This document shows positions 17,753-26,050 of a stretch of DNA of 59,412 nt, piece after piece; position 1 is the stretch's first letter, and every line of letters starts with the position of its first letter. The stretch lies in assembly GCA_017631795.1 (NCBI GenBank), contig JAGBSO010000006.1:1-59412 (forward strand). Direction: 5' to 3'. Under the pieces are notes generated by a model, which saw only the letters and a list, made by a program, of their open reading frames with translations, made no database searches and was not told the origin of the DNA. Both the position numbers and the translations under genes were made by a program. Source of the stretch: Clostridia bacterium. GTDB taxonomy: Bacteria; Bacillota; Clostridia; Oscillospirales; Acutalibacteraceae.

Positions 17753-17781
17753 TTGAAAAAAGAATCCGTATAGACTATAAT
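17753..17781 (+). promoter_or_regulatory. Promoter of the GPH carrier gene
   Basis: TTGAAA (17753-17758), 17-base spacer, TATAAT (17776-17781). Divergent from the promoter at 17670-17698; their -35 boxes are about 55 bases apart, so a shared regulator could act on both. Confidence 0.75.
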
Positions 17782-17817
17782 TACTATAAATAATATATTG
17801 AAAAAGGCGGTGTTAAC

Positions 17818-19314
17818 TTGGACGTATCATCAAAAGACACTAACCTTGCATTGAAAAACAGACGTTTTGTCGGCAAAAAAGAGACGTTTGCATATGTTCT
17901 CAATGATGCTGCGGCATCGATGAATATCGATGATTTCAAAGAGCGTTACATATACGACGTTGTAAAAATTGACTTCAGTCTTCTTGCTCTTCAATCATCA
18001 ATTTCAACTGTATGGGATGCTATCAATGATACATTCATCGGTGTTATTGTTGAAAAAACAAGAACAAGATGGGGCAAATTCAAGCCTTATATCCTTCTCG
18101 GTGAAATTCCTCTGACGGTACTGGGTATGTGGTATTGGCTCATTCCCTTTATTTTCCCGAATACTCCCGGTGACTATCTTCCCAAATTTATCTTTTTCTT
18201 TGCAATGTCACTCATCACGGAAACTGCAACAACATTTACTGCAATTGCAAAGACAGGATTCCTTTCAACCATAACTCCTGAGCCTATTGAGCGATCGCGA
18301 CTGATAGCTCTGGCAAACCTTGCAAGCCATATCTGTGAAGACTTGCCGAAGCAGGCTTTCGGTATCTTTTATGACCTTGTTATCAACAAAGTGCTCAAAA
18401 TCGAACTGCCTAAGCTTTTTGCTACATTCGGCATAGGTTGTTCTGTTCTTTCCGTAACATTCGTTCTCTACTACTATATGCACAGTAAAGAACGTGTCAG
18501 ACAGACAATCAGCAAACCCACTGTAAAACAGTCGCTCAAATCTGTTATAAATAACAAACCGATGCTCATCAGCCTGATTTCTCAGTTCCTTGCAGGATTC
18601 TCAATCAGCAAGAGCCGTACAAACTTCTATGTTGACGTTATCGGTTCAATCACATGGAAAACAATCGTAGGTATTCCCGCATTCCCTGTAAAGTTCATCA
18701 GTTACAGCTTTGTTGAACCCCTCAGAAAGAGATTCTCAACAAAAGCCCTGTGGATTTTTGAAGATGCATGGACAGATATGCTCTGGATGATTGTTTTCGG
18801 TATAGGCTCAATCAATAAGAACTTCATGCGTAAAGGTGTTATTCTTCCTCTTATGGGTCTTGAAGAAATCTTTGAAATGTGCGTATACGGTCTCAGACGA
18901 GTTATTCCTGCCGAAATCAATAACGAAGCCATGGACTACTGTGAATGGAAAAACGGTTACCGTTCAGAGGCTATGACTGGTGTTACAATGTCAACTATCA
19001 GTAAAATCCAGCAGGCAGTTATGAGTATCGTCAATAACCTTGTAATGGAAAAAATCGGTTATGTGCAGGGTAAGGAAGTCGGCACACAGACCGACAGAAC
19101 AAAGTGGTGGATATTCGCTCTCGGTACAGGTATTCCCATCATTTCATCAAGCCTTGGTATTGTTCCCAAGTTCTTCTATCCTCTTTCTGCAAAGACAAGA
19201 GAACAGATGTATAGAGACCTTGCAGAACGCAGAAGCAAAAAAGCTGAATTCATGCAGAATGCAACACCCGAAGAAATTGCAAAAATGGCAGAAACTGAAT
19301 TCACTGATAACTAA
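17818..19314 (+). CDS. GPH-type (MelB-like) sugar:cation symporter
   Basis: Twelve-helix membrane carrier of 498 residues. The N-terminal half has 'WDAINDTFIGVIVEKTRTRW' followed by GKFKPY, the typical D-x-x-x-D...RWGKFRP loop of the glycoside-pentoside-hexuronide family; the C-terminal half has 'NNEAMDYCEWKNGYRSEAMT', also a family hallmark. TTG start with GGCGGTG upstream; no ATG fits as well. Stands alone between a good promoter and a strong terminator. Divergent to the large MFS gene, so the two carriers may serve related sugars, but no hydrolase is directly adjacent. Confidence 0.88.
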   Translation: MDVSSKDTNLALKNRRFVGKKETFAYVLNDAAASMNIDDFKERYIYDVVKIDFSLLALQSSISTVWDAINDTFIGVIVEKTRTRWGKFKPYILLGEIPLTVLGMWYWLIPFIFPNTPGDYLPKFIFFFAMSLITETATTFTAIAKTGFLSTITPEPIERSRLIALANLASHICEDLPKQAFGIFYDLVINKVLKIELPKLFATFGIGCSVLSVTFVLYYYMHSKERVRQTISKPTVKQSLKSVINNKPMLISLISQFLAGFSISKSRTNFYVDVIGSITWKTIVGIPAFPVKFISYSFVEPLRKRFSTKALWIFEDAWTDMLWMIVFGIGSINKNFMRKGVILPLMGLEEIFEMCVYGLRRVIPAEINNEAMDYCEWKNGYRSEAMTGVTMSTISKIQQAVMSIVNNLVMEKIGYVQGKEVGTQTDRTKWWIFALGTGIPIISSSLGIVPKFFYPLSAKTREQMYRDLAERRSKKAEFMQNATPEEIAKMAETEFTDN

Positions 19315-19322
19315 AAAAATCA

Positions 19323-19344
19323 CCGCAACGGTTTTCCGTTGCGG
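19323..19344. terminator. Strong bidirectional terminator
   Basis: CCGCAACGG and CCGTTGCGG make a GC-rich 9-bp stem with a TTTT loop; T8 follows on the plus strand and the complement of A7 on the minus strand. It ends the GPH carrier gene and, from the other side, the phage head module, whose last stop is at 19362. Confidence 0.95.
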
Positions 19345-19361
19345 CTTTTTTTTGCTTCTGA

Positions 19362-19814
19362 TTACAGTTTTAAAGGTGAAGTATAATTTTCGCTGCTCTG
19401 TAATGTTTCATTTATAGTAAATACAACTCTGAGATAAAGTGATTCGGTGTTTCTGATGTATTCAATTTCATCAGAAACGATTCCGCTGATTGAAAGCGAT
19501 GTGTTGAAAAGAAGCATATCAACAATCGAATCAAACAGACTGAAACATCCTGTACCGCCGAGGTTTCTGGGTACATGGATTCCGATTGAAAAATCCGATT
19601 CAGCTATACGGCTGTCAGTAATAATCGTGCCTGTTTCATCTGTTGTGTTGTCAAGCACTTTTGTTCCCTTTGAACCGAAAACTATAACAGGTTTTTCAAG
19701 GGGAGTTGTTTTTGAATTTACGGGAAACTGCGTACAGAATGAGCAGTCCGAAAATTCATTCCGGTCCGAAAACCACTCGCAGAGCGTATCGGGAAGAGTT
19801 GAAATCAGTGACAT
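19362..19814 (-). CDS. Phage tail-terminator/minor-tail-like protein (putative)
   Basis: 150 residues, last gene of the head module. No clear motif recognised. Position after two head-tail connector-like genes fits a head-closure or tail-terminator protein ('DTLCEWFSDRNEFSDC', 'SRIAESDFSIGIHVP', 'LYLRVVFTINETL' with beta-strand rich C-terminus; such proteins often contain an adaptor with 'F-I-I' strands). Starts 2 bases after the previous stop with GGAGAT upstream. Its stop is 17 bases from the shared terminator, so nothing phage-like follows. Confidence 0.5.
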   Translation of the reverse strand: MSLISTLPDTLCEWFSDRNEFSDCSFCTQFPVNSKTTPLEKPVIVFGSKGTKVLDNTTDETGTIITDSRIAESDFSIGIHVPRNLGGTGCFSLFDSIVDMLLFNTSLSISGIVSDEIEYIRNTESLYLRVVFTINETLQSSENYTSPLKL

Positions 19815-19816
19815 GT

Positions 19817-20185
19817 TTATCTCCTTTCGGGAAAGTGATTGTAAACGGGATAACTGCCGTCGGTATGCTCTTTCAGGACAGCCCAGAGATAGAAAACATC
19901 TTCTCCGTACCAGATTTTTTCACATCGGTCAATATGGTATTTCTTTTTGCCGTCTGAAAGATATCCTCTGTCCCCCATCTTGTCTGTCTGCATGGATGCA
20001 GGTCCGAGAAAGAGATAATATCCGGCATCATCCATACCTATTTCGGTTGGTGTACCTTCAAGATACATCTTGTTTTTGTATCTGAGAGCCTGAATGAAGC
20101 ATTTTTTCTTTTCAATGAGCTTTCCGTCAGAGTCAAATGCACTTATTGACCTGCCGTAGCGGTTCATGATTCGTTCAATGTTCAT
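19817..20185 (-). CDS. Small phage head-tail joining protein (putative)
   Basis: 122 residues from the ATG at 20185, which follows the previous stop by one base. 'MNIERIMNRYGRSISAFD' begins the protein, then beta-rich 'IKALRYKNK'-like and 'GYYLFLGPAS' segments and 'YHIDRCEKIWYGEDVFYLWA'. This pattern (a short basic protein describing rotations of a 'YYLFLGP' strand) resembles proteins found in Firmicutes phages just after the connector, of unproven role. A longer in-frame start exists but would overlap the preceding gene by over 150 bases. Confidence 0.5.
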   Translation of the reverse strand: MNIERIMNRYGRSISAFDSDGKLIEKKKCFIQALRYKNKMYLEGTPTEIGMDDAGYYLFLGPASMQTDKMGDRGYLSDGKKKYHIDRCEKIWYGEDVFYLWAVLKEHTDGSYPVYNHFPERR

Positions 20186-20186
20186 G

Positions 20187-20540
20187 TTACACCGCCCTGA
20201 AAGAGAACTCATTGTCAAGAAGAAGCTCTGCCGCATCAGCGAGAGCCTTTTTTCTGAAATTTTCAGCAAAAGCATATGCAGAGCTGCCGTTTCTTGAAAC
20301 AGTGATGTCACCTGCTCTGACAGAGCCGATATCACCGTCAATAACATTCTGAACCATCAGATAATCGCAGTATGCTACAGATGCCGCCGCTGTCAGCAGT
20401 CGGATGTCCGACGCATTGACATCCGACCGCATTTTTCCGTTGATTACGGCAGCGGCATTTTCGCAGAAAGGCATAAGGGAATCGTCGGATTCACCGATGA
20501 TTTCACATACCTTTTCAAAAACCGTCTTACCGTCTAACAT
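20187..20540 (-). CDS. Phage head-tail connector-like protein
   Basis: 117 residues, mostly alpha-helical with little else recognisable ('TVFEKVCEIIGESDDSLM', 'LLTAAASVAYCDYLMVQN', C-terminal 'FRKKALADAAELLLDN'). Helical proteins of about 100 residues right after the capsid gene are usually the first connector (gp6/gp15-like adaptor). The ATG overlaps the capsid stop as TGATG, implying translational coupling. Function inferred from order only. Confidence 0.55.
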   Translation of the reverse strand: MLDGKTVFEKVCEIIGESDDSLMPFCENAAAVINGKMRSDVNASDIRLLTAAASVAYCDYLMVQNVIDGDIGSVRAGDITVSRNGSSAYAFAENFRKKALADAAELLLDNEFSFRAV

Positions 20541-21547
20541 CAGACAGAGAGAACCATTGATGCGTCTTTGAAAATCTTAGAGAAACCTGCTGTGCAGGTG
20601 ATTGCCGCGCGTTCAAGCTGTCTGTCGATGAGTTTGTCGTATTCTGTCATGATTGAACCTGATTCAACCATTTCGAGAGCACATGTCTTGTCAAGACCGA
20701 TGATTGTGTCATCAGGAGCGTTAGAAGATCTGATAAGAGATGAACCGAGCGGTGTGATCATGTTGCCTGTTGCATGGAAATTAAGACCTGCCGCAGCATC
20801 TCTGAATTCGGGAAGATTGAGAAGTCTCTGAGTCATATCAGTTGAAGCAATCATTGTTGTAAGCTCATAGGGTGAGAATTTATTCCAGAAAGAAACAAGG
20901 TCAGCATATTCAAGAGTGTTTGCAGTTGCTGTGCTGTGGTATTCAGCCTCATTGTTATTGCCGTCACCGTTGATGATTACATTGATAGCATCACCGAGCT
21001 GACATCTTGCAATATAAAGACCGATCTGACGGAGTGTTACCGTAAAAAGATCAAGATGCTGGAATCTGATTGCTTCATAAGAAGAAACAAGCATTCTGCC
21101 TCTCTTGTGAAGAGTAACAAGATTTTCCTGAGTTTTGATTGTTGTCTGAGGAATTGCTGCACCTTCCGCAACAATTTTAAGCTCCTTGTCATCTCTTGAA
21201 GGAACGGAAGTGATTGAACGGTAGTCAAGTCCGTTGATTACTGTTTTTGAAGCAATGATGTCTGAAAGAACATCAGCTTCTTCCATACCCTGTCTTACTG
21301 CTCTTGAAACATATTCGGGGAAAAGTGCTGCAGAATCGGTTGTCTGGAAGAATTTTTCAACAGTGTCTGAACCTCTGCCACTTACTTTGATGTCGAATCT
21401 CTTGAGCTGACGCTGGAATGCGTCAAGATTTTCAAGAGAAGTGCCTCTGTAATTTTCTGAAGGGTCAAGCTCTTCAAGACATGCTGTAAAGCCTTTTGAA
21501 GAAGTGTACATGCCCTTTTCAAGTTTAATGTTATTAAAATCAGCCAT
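20540..21547 (-). CDS. Major capsid protein (HK97-fold, putative)
   Basis: 335 residues, the usual size of an HK97-type capsid protein without a long scaffold. Recognisable layout: an N-terminal arm, a spine region 'VEKFFQTTDSAALFPEYVSR', 'VINGLDYRSITSVPS', an E-loop-like beta stretch ('EGAAIPQTTIKTQENLVTLH'), and the helical P-domain 'QHLDLFTVTLRQIGLYIAR' with 'DAINVIINGDGNNN'. C-terminal 'LIDRQLERAAITCTAGFSKI' fits the A-domain. ATG with AAAGGA upstream. Between the decoration-like and connector genes, as in siphophages. Largest structural gene left in the module, and intact. Confidence 0.75.
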   Translation of the reverse strand: MADFNNIKLEKGMYTSSKGFTACLEELDPSENYRGTSLENLDAFQRQLKRFDIKVSGRGSDTVEKFFQTTDSAALFPEYVSRAVRQGMEEADVLSDIIASKTVINGLDYRSITSVPSRDDKELKIVAEGAAIPQTTIKTQENLVTLHKRGRMLVSSYEAIRFQHLDLFTVTLRQIGLYIARCQLGDAINVIINGDGNNNEAEYHSTATANTLEYADLVSFWNKFSPYELTTMIASTDMTQRLLNLPEFRDAAAGLNFHATGNMITPLGSSLIRSSNAPDDTIIGLDKTCALEMVESGSIMTEYDKLIDRQLERAAITCTAGFSKIFKDASMVLSV

Positions 21548-21567
21548 TTTTATCGTCCTTTCTTTTA

Positions 21568-21909
21568 TCAGAGAATGATTCCTACTGTTTTGTATGATGT
21601 GTAAACTTCTGTTACGAGATACTCTCTGCCTGATTCAGAAACTTTGACACCGCCGTTGCCGTCAGCAACAAGTCTGCAGTAACCCACAGAAGGTGCAGTG
21701 CCTGTATAAGAGAGTGTCACGAAGCCGTCAAGCTGAATACATGCATAGTCATTTTTTACATTGATTACAGTGCCGATAAATGCATCGCCTGAATTACAGG
21801 GTGCAACAGTAAGATTGTTATCCATTTTTACGGTATGAGAAGCACATACAACTCCGTTTGTTCTGAATGTTGATGTGTTTTCGCCGTAGCCTTTCATTGA
21901 AATGTTCAT
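21568..21909 (-). CDS. Capsid decoration-like protein (putative)
   Basis: About 113 residues, glycine- and serine-rich and beta-rich ('FRTNGVVCASHTVKMDNNL', 'GDAFIGTVINVKNDYACIQL', 'GREYLVTEVYTSYKTVGIIL'). Position between protease and capsid genes and size match head-decoration/stabilising proteins. The second ATG (21909) is chosen because AAAGGA lies 8 bases upstream of it; the first ATG (21918) would overlap that site. No enzymatic motif seen. Confidence 0.6.
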   Translation of the reverse strand: MNISMKGYGENTSTFRTNGVVCASHTVKMDNNLTVAPCNSGDAFIGTVINVKNDYACIQLDGFVTLSYTGTAPSVGYCRLVADGNGGVKVSESGREYLVTEVYTSYKTVGIIL

Positions 21910-21929
21910 TTTTGTCATCCTTTCAAATT

Positions 21930-22928
21930 TTAAATTCTGAACTGTGAATTATCGTTAAAGCTTTTAGTTTTGTCCGTACTGAAAGTACCGGTGTACACAG
22001 CCAGCTTTTCTGCTCTGTCACCGAGAGCCTTACGAAGCATTACAACCTCTTCGCCCGAAAGTTTTTTTATAATATTACACATCATTTCTGTGTCTGCGTC
22101 GGGAAGAGTGAATGCAGAAAGAGCAATGATTTCTTTTTCAGCTTCATTTCTGCCTGCTTTGCCAAGTTCGGCATCGGACTTCATGTTTTCTATGTAGTCA
22201 TTGAAAGCCTTTATCTGAACGGGTGTGAGAGTGACGTTTCCTTTTGCATCAAGAGCCGATTTCATAATCTCTTCGGGGATTTCCGATGTGCATACAATTG
22301 TATCAGCACCTTTCTTTTTCATCGACTTTGCAACACCTGCATTACGCTGTGCAGGAACAGCCACAAAAGACCATTCATAGGCATCAGTGGGATTTGTGAG
22401 AATAATGTGACATGATTTATCACGGATTGTATGGTTACAGTCACGGCTTCTTATGTCGTTACCGCAGACTGAACAGATTTTGGAATCAACAGAGCAGCTG
22501 ATGCTCACTTCCTTTTTGATTCCGCCGTCAATTTCGCTGATAAGTTCCTGATTCTTCTCGGTACGCAGCATATAGCACCATGCTTTGAGACATGTGTATG
22601 CTTCGCCTGCAAGAGTGGTTTTTGAACCGTCACGCACAAGCTCTGTCTTGTAGATTCTTGCAGTCTGGTCGGAACTTTTCATGCTGTGGTCAAAGATTCC
22701 CGTAACACCCACAAACATATTTTTGAGTGTTTCAAGAGATTCAACAGAGAATCTTTCGTTGTCACGGTCAATTTCGTTATCGCAGAGGATAACAGAAAAT
22801 GTATAGATTTTATCGGCATCGGGAGTTTTTCTCGCAAAGCGTGAAATAAGCTCAAGAGCTTCTTCGTCGGGAGTGCCTGTTACGGGACTGACTTCCGATG
22901 CATTTTTGATGATTTTCATTTCGTTCAT
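21930..22928 (-). CDS. Prohead protease-like protein with a zinc-knuckle insertion and scaffold-like tail
   Basis: 332 residues. The first 200 resemble the U35/HK97 prohead protease: beta-strand 'IYTFSVILCDNEIDRDNERF', a candidate catalytic histidine in 'GIFDHS' (H81) and candidate serines in 'KEVSISCSV' (S142/S144), plus 'AYEWSFVAVPAQRNAG'. Just after the serines lies 'CSVCG...RDCNH' (C152, C155, C164, H166), a zinc-knuckle-like group not expected in the family. The C-terminal third is charged and helical, like a scaffold. ATG with AAAGGAGA upstream overlapping the portal 3' end. Catalysis is inferred, not shown. Confidence 0.65.
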   Translation of the reverse strand: MNEMKIIKNASEVSPVTGTPDEEALELISRFARKTPDADKIYTFSVILCDNEIDRDNERFSVESLETLKNMFVGVTGIFDHSMKSSDQTARIYKTELVRDGSKTTLAGEAYTCLKAWCYMLRTEKNQELISEIDGGIKKEVSISCSVDSKICSVCGNDIRSRDCNHTIRDKSCHIILTNPTDAYEWSFVAVPAQRNAGVAKSMKKKGADTIVCTSEIPEEIMKSALDAKGNVTLTPVQIKAFNDYIENMKSDAELGKAGRNEAEKEIIALSAFTLPDADTEMMCNIIKKLSGEEVVMLRKALGDRAEKLAVYTGTFSTDKTKSFNDNSQFRI

Positions 22929-24089
22929 TTATTTCTCCTTTAAAGCAGATGCTTCTGCCAGATATTTTTCTGCCTGAGCATTATAATAAAGAGCTTTTGC
23001 CTGCTCTGTTTCGTCGAGAAGTGATATGTCATCCCATTCAACATCGCAGCCTGCAGAAAAACCGTTCATGCGCAGAAACATATTGCAGATTTTTTCAATA
23101 ACGGGAGTCAGAATCCGTCTGTAATGCCAGAGCTCACTTGTGAGAAGGTCGGTCTGCTGCTGAGCCATTCTTTCGCTTGTTGACCAGTTAAGACCGAGCA
23201 TAAAAGGCGGAAGTCCAGTTTTTGCAACAATCTGCTCCATAAGCTGTCTTACGGGGATTTCGCTGTCAAGAATCTGATTGTCCGCACCGATAACTTTTAT
23301 GTCAACATCACCCACGGCAATAAAATCCTTTACTTCATTTCCTGATTTCATCGCATCGCTCCAGCCATGTGCAATCTGCATCGCACGTTCTTTTGCATAT
23401 GCCTTGTCCATGGCATCATTCTGAGGTTTGTAAGTGACCGCATAGCGGAGATTACCCACACGTTCCCAGTTTGTGCCGATGGTTTCAAAAATCTGCAGAA
23501 GCACGGAGCTTACAAAAGGCAGACCTCTGAGCACAGAGTTGCCGTGCAGATTTCCCGCATCGGGATCAAGCACCGACATCACAACACGCTGAGGATTTTT
23601 TACGGGAACATTTCTGCCGTTTTCATATGTGCATATATCAATATGTAAAGGATTTTTTTTGTTTCGCTGAAGAATGATGTTGTCGATTTCACCGTTGAAA
23701 AGTGAAAATGTACGGTTATCCTGATTCAGTATCATTTCGCCGACAGCAGTGCCGTAAGTCAGAAGCTGATCAAGAAACGTATCAACAAAAGCATCAAGTC
23801 CGCAGATATTTCCGCCCACATTCACGCTTTTAAGAAAATCATCAAGCTGTTTCTGAGCTTTTCTGTCTGAACATTTAACGGAAAAACCGCCTGTCAGACG
23901 CACAATTTTTCCGATAGCACCGTCTATCACAGGCACACTTTTTCTTAAATTTCCGTAAAGCTGTTTTTCGGCGGAAAAACTCACGGAATCTGCACCGGAT
24001 GATGAAAAACGGTTGTTGTAAAGCTGAGGAACACCTGTTACGGCAACCTCAGAGTTTTCATTTTTCTGTTTTCTTTCAAAAAGTTTCAT
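22929..24089 (-). CDS. Phage portal protein
   Basis: 386 residues. Forms the dodecameric DNA entry ring. Typical portal pattern: helical N-terminal clamp region, 'SVPVIDGAIGKIVRLTGGF' early on, a central 'VMSVLDPDAGNLHGNSVLRG' loop, then 'RAMQIAHGWSDAMKSGNEVK' and the C-terminal 'GLPPFMLGLNWSTSERMAQQ' followed by 'ILTPVIEKICNMFLRMNG' crown helices. Starts 2 bases after the terminase gene; AAAGGA upstream. Intact over its whole length. Confidence 0.85.
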   Translation of the reverse strand: MKLFERKQKNENSEVAVTGVPQLYNNRFSSSGADSVSFSAEKQLYGNLRKSVPVIDGAIGKIVRLTGGFSVKCSDRKAQKQLDDFLKSVNVGGNICGLDAFVDTFLDQLLTYGTAVGEMILNQDNRTFSLFNGEIDNIILQRNKKNPLHIDICTYENGRNVPVKNPQRVVMSVLDPDAGNLHGNSVLRGLPFVSSVLLQIFETIGTNWERVGNLRYAVTYKPQNDAMDKAYAKERAMQIAHGWSDAMKSGNEVKDFIAVGDVDIKVIGADNQILDSEIPVRQLMEQIVAKTGLPPFMLGLNWSTSERMAQQQTDLLTSELWHYRRILTPVIEKICNMFLRMNGFSAGCDVEWDDISLLDETEQAKALYYNAQAEKYLAEASALKEK

Positions 24090-24091
24090 TT

Positions 24092-25345
24092 TTATGTCCT
24101 TTCTGTAACAATGACCATGAATCCGTCGTCTGCTCTGCCGTAAAGCACCGTTGAGACAAAATATCTCATATCATCCATGGCATGGTCATGTTCTTTTCTC
24201 GGAGTATCTTTTGAAGAGCTGCTTTCCCAACGGTACAGACCGAATTCACGGATTATATCACTGCAATGAGCACAGATTTTTATTCTGTTGCCTTTGAGTG
24301 CTTCCGAAACTCTTCTGATTCCGTCGTTCACATCGTTTTTTGCAGGTATGACCTTGAATCTGCCGTGTCGTCTGACACACTCCATGAAACTTACTGCAGA
24401 CGGGTCTGCAATAACTGCTTCGATTGTACGGTCCTTTGCAAGTTCTTCAAGCATTTCATAATACTCTTCGTCTGTTTTCTGATTCCCCTCACGCTTTGAC
24501 GACCAGTAGCACTCATCAATTCTGTACCATGTGCCGTCGCAAAGTCCCCACAGTCCCAGTGAAAACGGATTGACTGTTCCGTAGTCGCAGGAAATATAGA
24601 ACTTTTCGCATTCGGGAATGCCCTGATAAACATTGTCTTTGCCGTTGAAAAACGGATAGACAAGTCCTTCGGCTGCGACCCATCTGCCTTCAACAAAGCG
24701 TTCAAAAAACGCACCTGAATAAAGCGAACGGTATCGCTCAATGATTGATTCTGATAATGACGGGTTATCTTCCATTACAAAATGAAGATAGACGCAGTTT
24801 TTTTCCTTTGCTTTTTCAATCCACTCCTTGTTGAACCAATGAAGCGGATTTTCGGGATTGCAGTTGAACCAGAGTTTTGACCCTGTTACGGAGCATCTTG
24901 CCACAGCTTGTTCCACAAATGAACGGGGCATGAGCGCCACTTCATCAAGCAGAACACCGCCGAGAGTGAGTCCCTGTATCAGAGAAGCCGAAGATTCATC
25001 TCTTCCGCCGAAAAGATAGAATCTGTTTTTTGTGTTTCCGAATTCAATTTCAACAAGCCCTTTTGAGATTTTTTCACGGCACGTGAAGCCAAGATCGGTA
25101 AGAACAGGCAGAAGCGGAGTTATAACATTGCGTCTTAATGATGTTACGGTTTTACCGCAGAGAGCAAATGATGTGTCATCAAAGTTGCCCATTGCCCATG
25201 CGATGAAAGATATGGACATGCACATTGTTTTTCCGCTTCTTACAGCGCCGTCACAGATTATGCCGTCAGAATTCACGGTTTCGCTGTTTTTGCACCACCA
25301 GGTAAGAACTTTCAGCTGTTTTGGTGAAAATGTTTCAAATTTCAC
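24092..25345 (-). CDS. Phage terminase large subunit (PBSX-type)
   Basis: 417 residues. Packaging motor with ATPase and nuclease halves. Walker A 'GAVRSGKT' (33-40), Walker B 'VLLDEVALMP' (131-140), then an RNase H-like nuclease with candidate acidic residues in 'ISCDYGTVNPFSLGLWG' and 'IEAVIADPSAVSF'; C-terminal 'DHAMDDMRYFVSTVLYG' is typical. GTG start overlapping the small subunit stop by 4 bases (GTGA). The motor looks complete, which is unusual for a decaying prophage. Confidence 0.9.
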   Translation of the reverse strand: MKFETFSPKQLKVLTWWCKNSETVNSDGIICDGAVRSGKTMCMSISFIAWAMGNFDDTSFALCGKTVTSLRRNVITPLLPVLTDLGFTCREKISKGLVEIEFGNTKNRFYLFGGRDESSASLIQGLTLGGVLLDEVALMPRSFVEQAVARCSVTGSKLWFNCNPENPLHWFNKEWIEKAKEKNCVYLHFVMEDNPSLSESIIERYRSLYSGAFFERFVEGRWVAAEGLVYPFFNGKDNVYQGIPECEKFYISCDYGTVNPFSLGLWGLCDGTWYRIDECYWSSKREGNQKTDEEYYEMLEELAKDRTIEAVIADPSAVSFMECVRRHGRFKVIPAKNDVNDGIRRVSEALKGNRIKICAHCSDIIREFGLYRWESSSSKDTPRKEHDHAMDDMRYFVSTVLYGRADDGFMVIVTERT

Positions 25346-25818
25346 TTTGCACCACCGCTGAGTGATGCCGCACTTTTTTCAAGTGCTTCATAAAAAGGTA
25401 TTGCACTGTTGCCCTGAGATGTTTCGGAAATCTCACCGAGTTTTTCAAGTGCTTTGATACGGTCAAAGAATTTGATTTCAAGACCGCCGCCTTTCGGTTT
25501 TTTGATTTCTGCCACATTGAAAAGATCAAGCTCTTCGATTTCAAGCGTGCTGTAATCTTCGCAAAGCAGAAGTTTCACCGCATCTGCCGAAGATGCAAAA
25601 GCAATCCTGTGAAGACCGGCCCTGACTTCTTCTGAAGTAACAACTGTTTCTTTTTTCAGTTTTTCAACAGTCTCTTTCACAGCAGGTTTTGCAAGAAGCT
25701 TTCTCGATGTTATTTCGGGACAGACTTTATATCCGGCTCTGAAAGCTGCTTCTCTGGAGTTTCTGCATGAAACATAAAGGCGGCAGAAAAGCTCTTCACG
25801 ACCGGTAAGTTTTTTCAT
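25342..25818 (-). CDS. Phage terminase small subunit
   Basis: 158 residues from the ATG at 25818, chosen because AGAGGTGATG precedes it; a longer reading to 25962 would run through a non-coding leader. The N-terminal helix-turn-helix 'GREELFCRLYVSCRNSREAA' with 'AGYKVCPEITSRKLLAKPAV' matches the terminase_2 family that binds the packaging site. A second half has 'FDRIKALEKLGEIS', the conserved C-terminal oligomerisation motif. First gene of the module; 11-bp-spaced direct repeats lie about 100 bases upstream. Confidence 0.88.
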   Translation of the reverse strand: MKKLTGREELFCRLYVSCRNSREAAFRAGYKVCPEITSRKLLAKPAVKETVEKLKKETVVTSEEVRAGLHRIAFASSADAVKLLLCEDYSTLEIEELDLFNVAEIKKPKGGGLEIKFFDRIKALEKLGEISETSQGNSAIPFYEALEKSAASLSGGAK

Positions 25819-25913
25819 CACATCACCTCTTTGATTAGTTTGCCTTCCATAAATAGTTCCAACTCCGTGTTTTGACCCGCTTTTTACGGGGCAAAATCGC
25901 AAAAAGCCTGATT

Positions 25914-25934
25914 TGTTTACAAAATGTTCACAAA
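25914..25934 (-). promoter_or_regulatory. Direct repeat TGTTTACAAA/TGTTCACAAA upstream of the head module
   Basis: Two near-identical decamers (25914-25923 and 25925-25934) repeat with an 11-base period, one helical turn, so a protein could bind both on one face. They lie about 95-115 bases before the terminase start and about 55-80 bases from the ydbC promoter. A repressor site is plausible; no repressor gene is in the window. A GACCCGC...ACGGGGC hairpin (25874-25892) lies nearer the gene. Confidence 0.35.
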
Positions 25935-25990
25935 TAAGTGTGAAATTAAAAATTCTGCACAAATATTTATAAAAAAATAATAAAATACTA

Positions 25991-26018
25991 TTGATTTTTT
26001 ATTTATTTATAATATAAT
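25991..26018 (+). promoter_or_regulatory. Promoter of ydbC
   Basis: TTGATT (25991-25996), 16-base AT-only spacer, TATAAT (26013-26018). AT-rich surroundings make exact hexamers ambiguous, but the fit is good and the leader contains GGAGGAATT. Confidence 0.6.
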
Positions 26019-26050
26019 AAATATATCTAATATTTTCTGGAGGAATTATC

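Larger units (their letters stand above)
19362..25818 (-). mobile_element. Compact phage head module (prophage remnant, satellite or domesticated capsid cluster)
   Basis: Nine consecutive leftward genes without internal stops: terminase small and large subunits, portal, prohead protease, decoration-like protein, major capsid protein and three small connector-like proteins, in the standard order of HK97-type siphophages. Spacings are 4-bp or shorter overlaps to about 20 bases. There is no integrase, repressor, replication, tail, tape-measure, holin or lysin gene, and no flanking direct repeat was seen. Base composition looks like the neighbours. Bounded by the terminator at 19323 and by ydbC. 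Confidence 0.85.

Noticed and set aside
14184..19314. Three carriers as tandem duplicates
   Set aside because: Their lengths and loop motifs differ (PESPR-like MFS, long GPH/SLC45-like, MelB-like), so no recent duplication is evident.
19362..25818. Encapsulin system
   Set aside because: Terminase, portal, protease and connectors are all present, so the capsid protein belongs to a DNA-packaging head.
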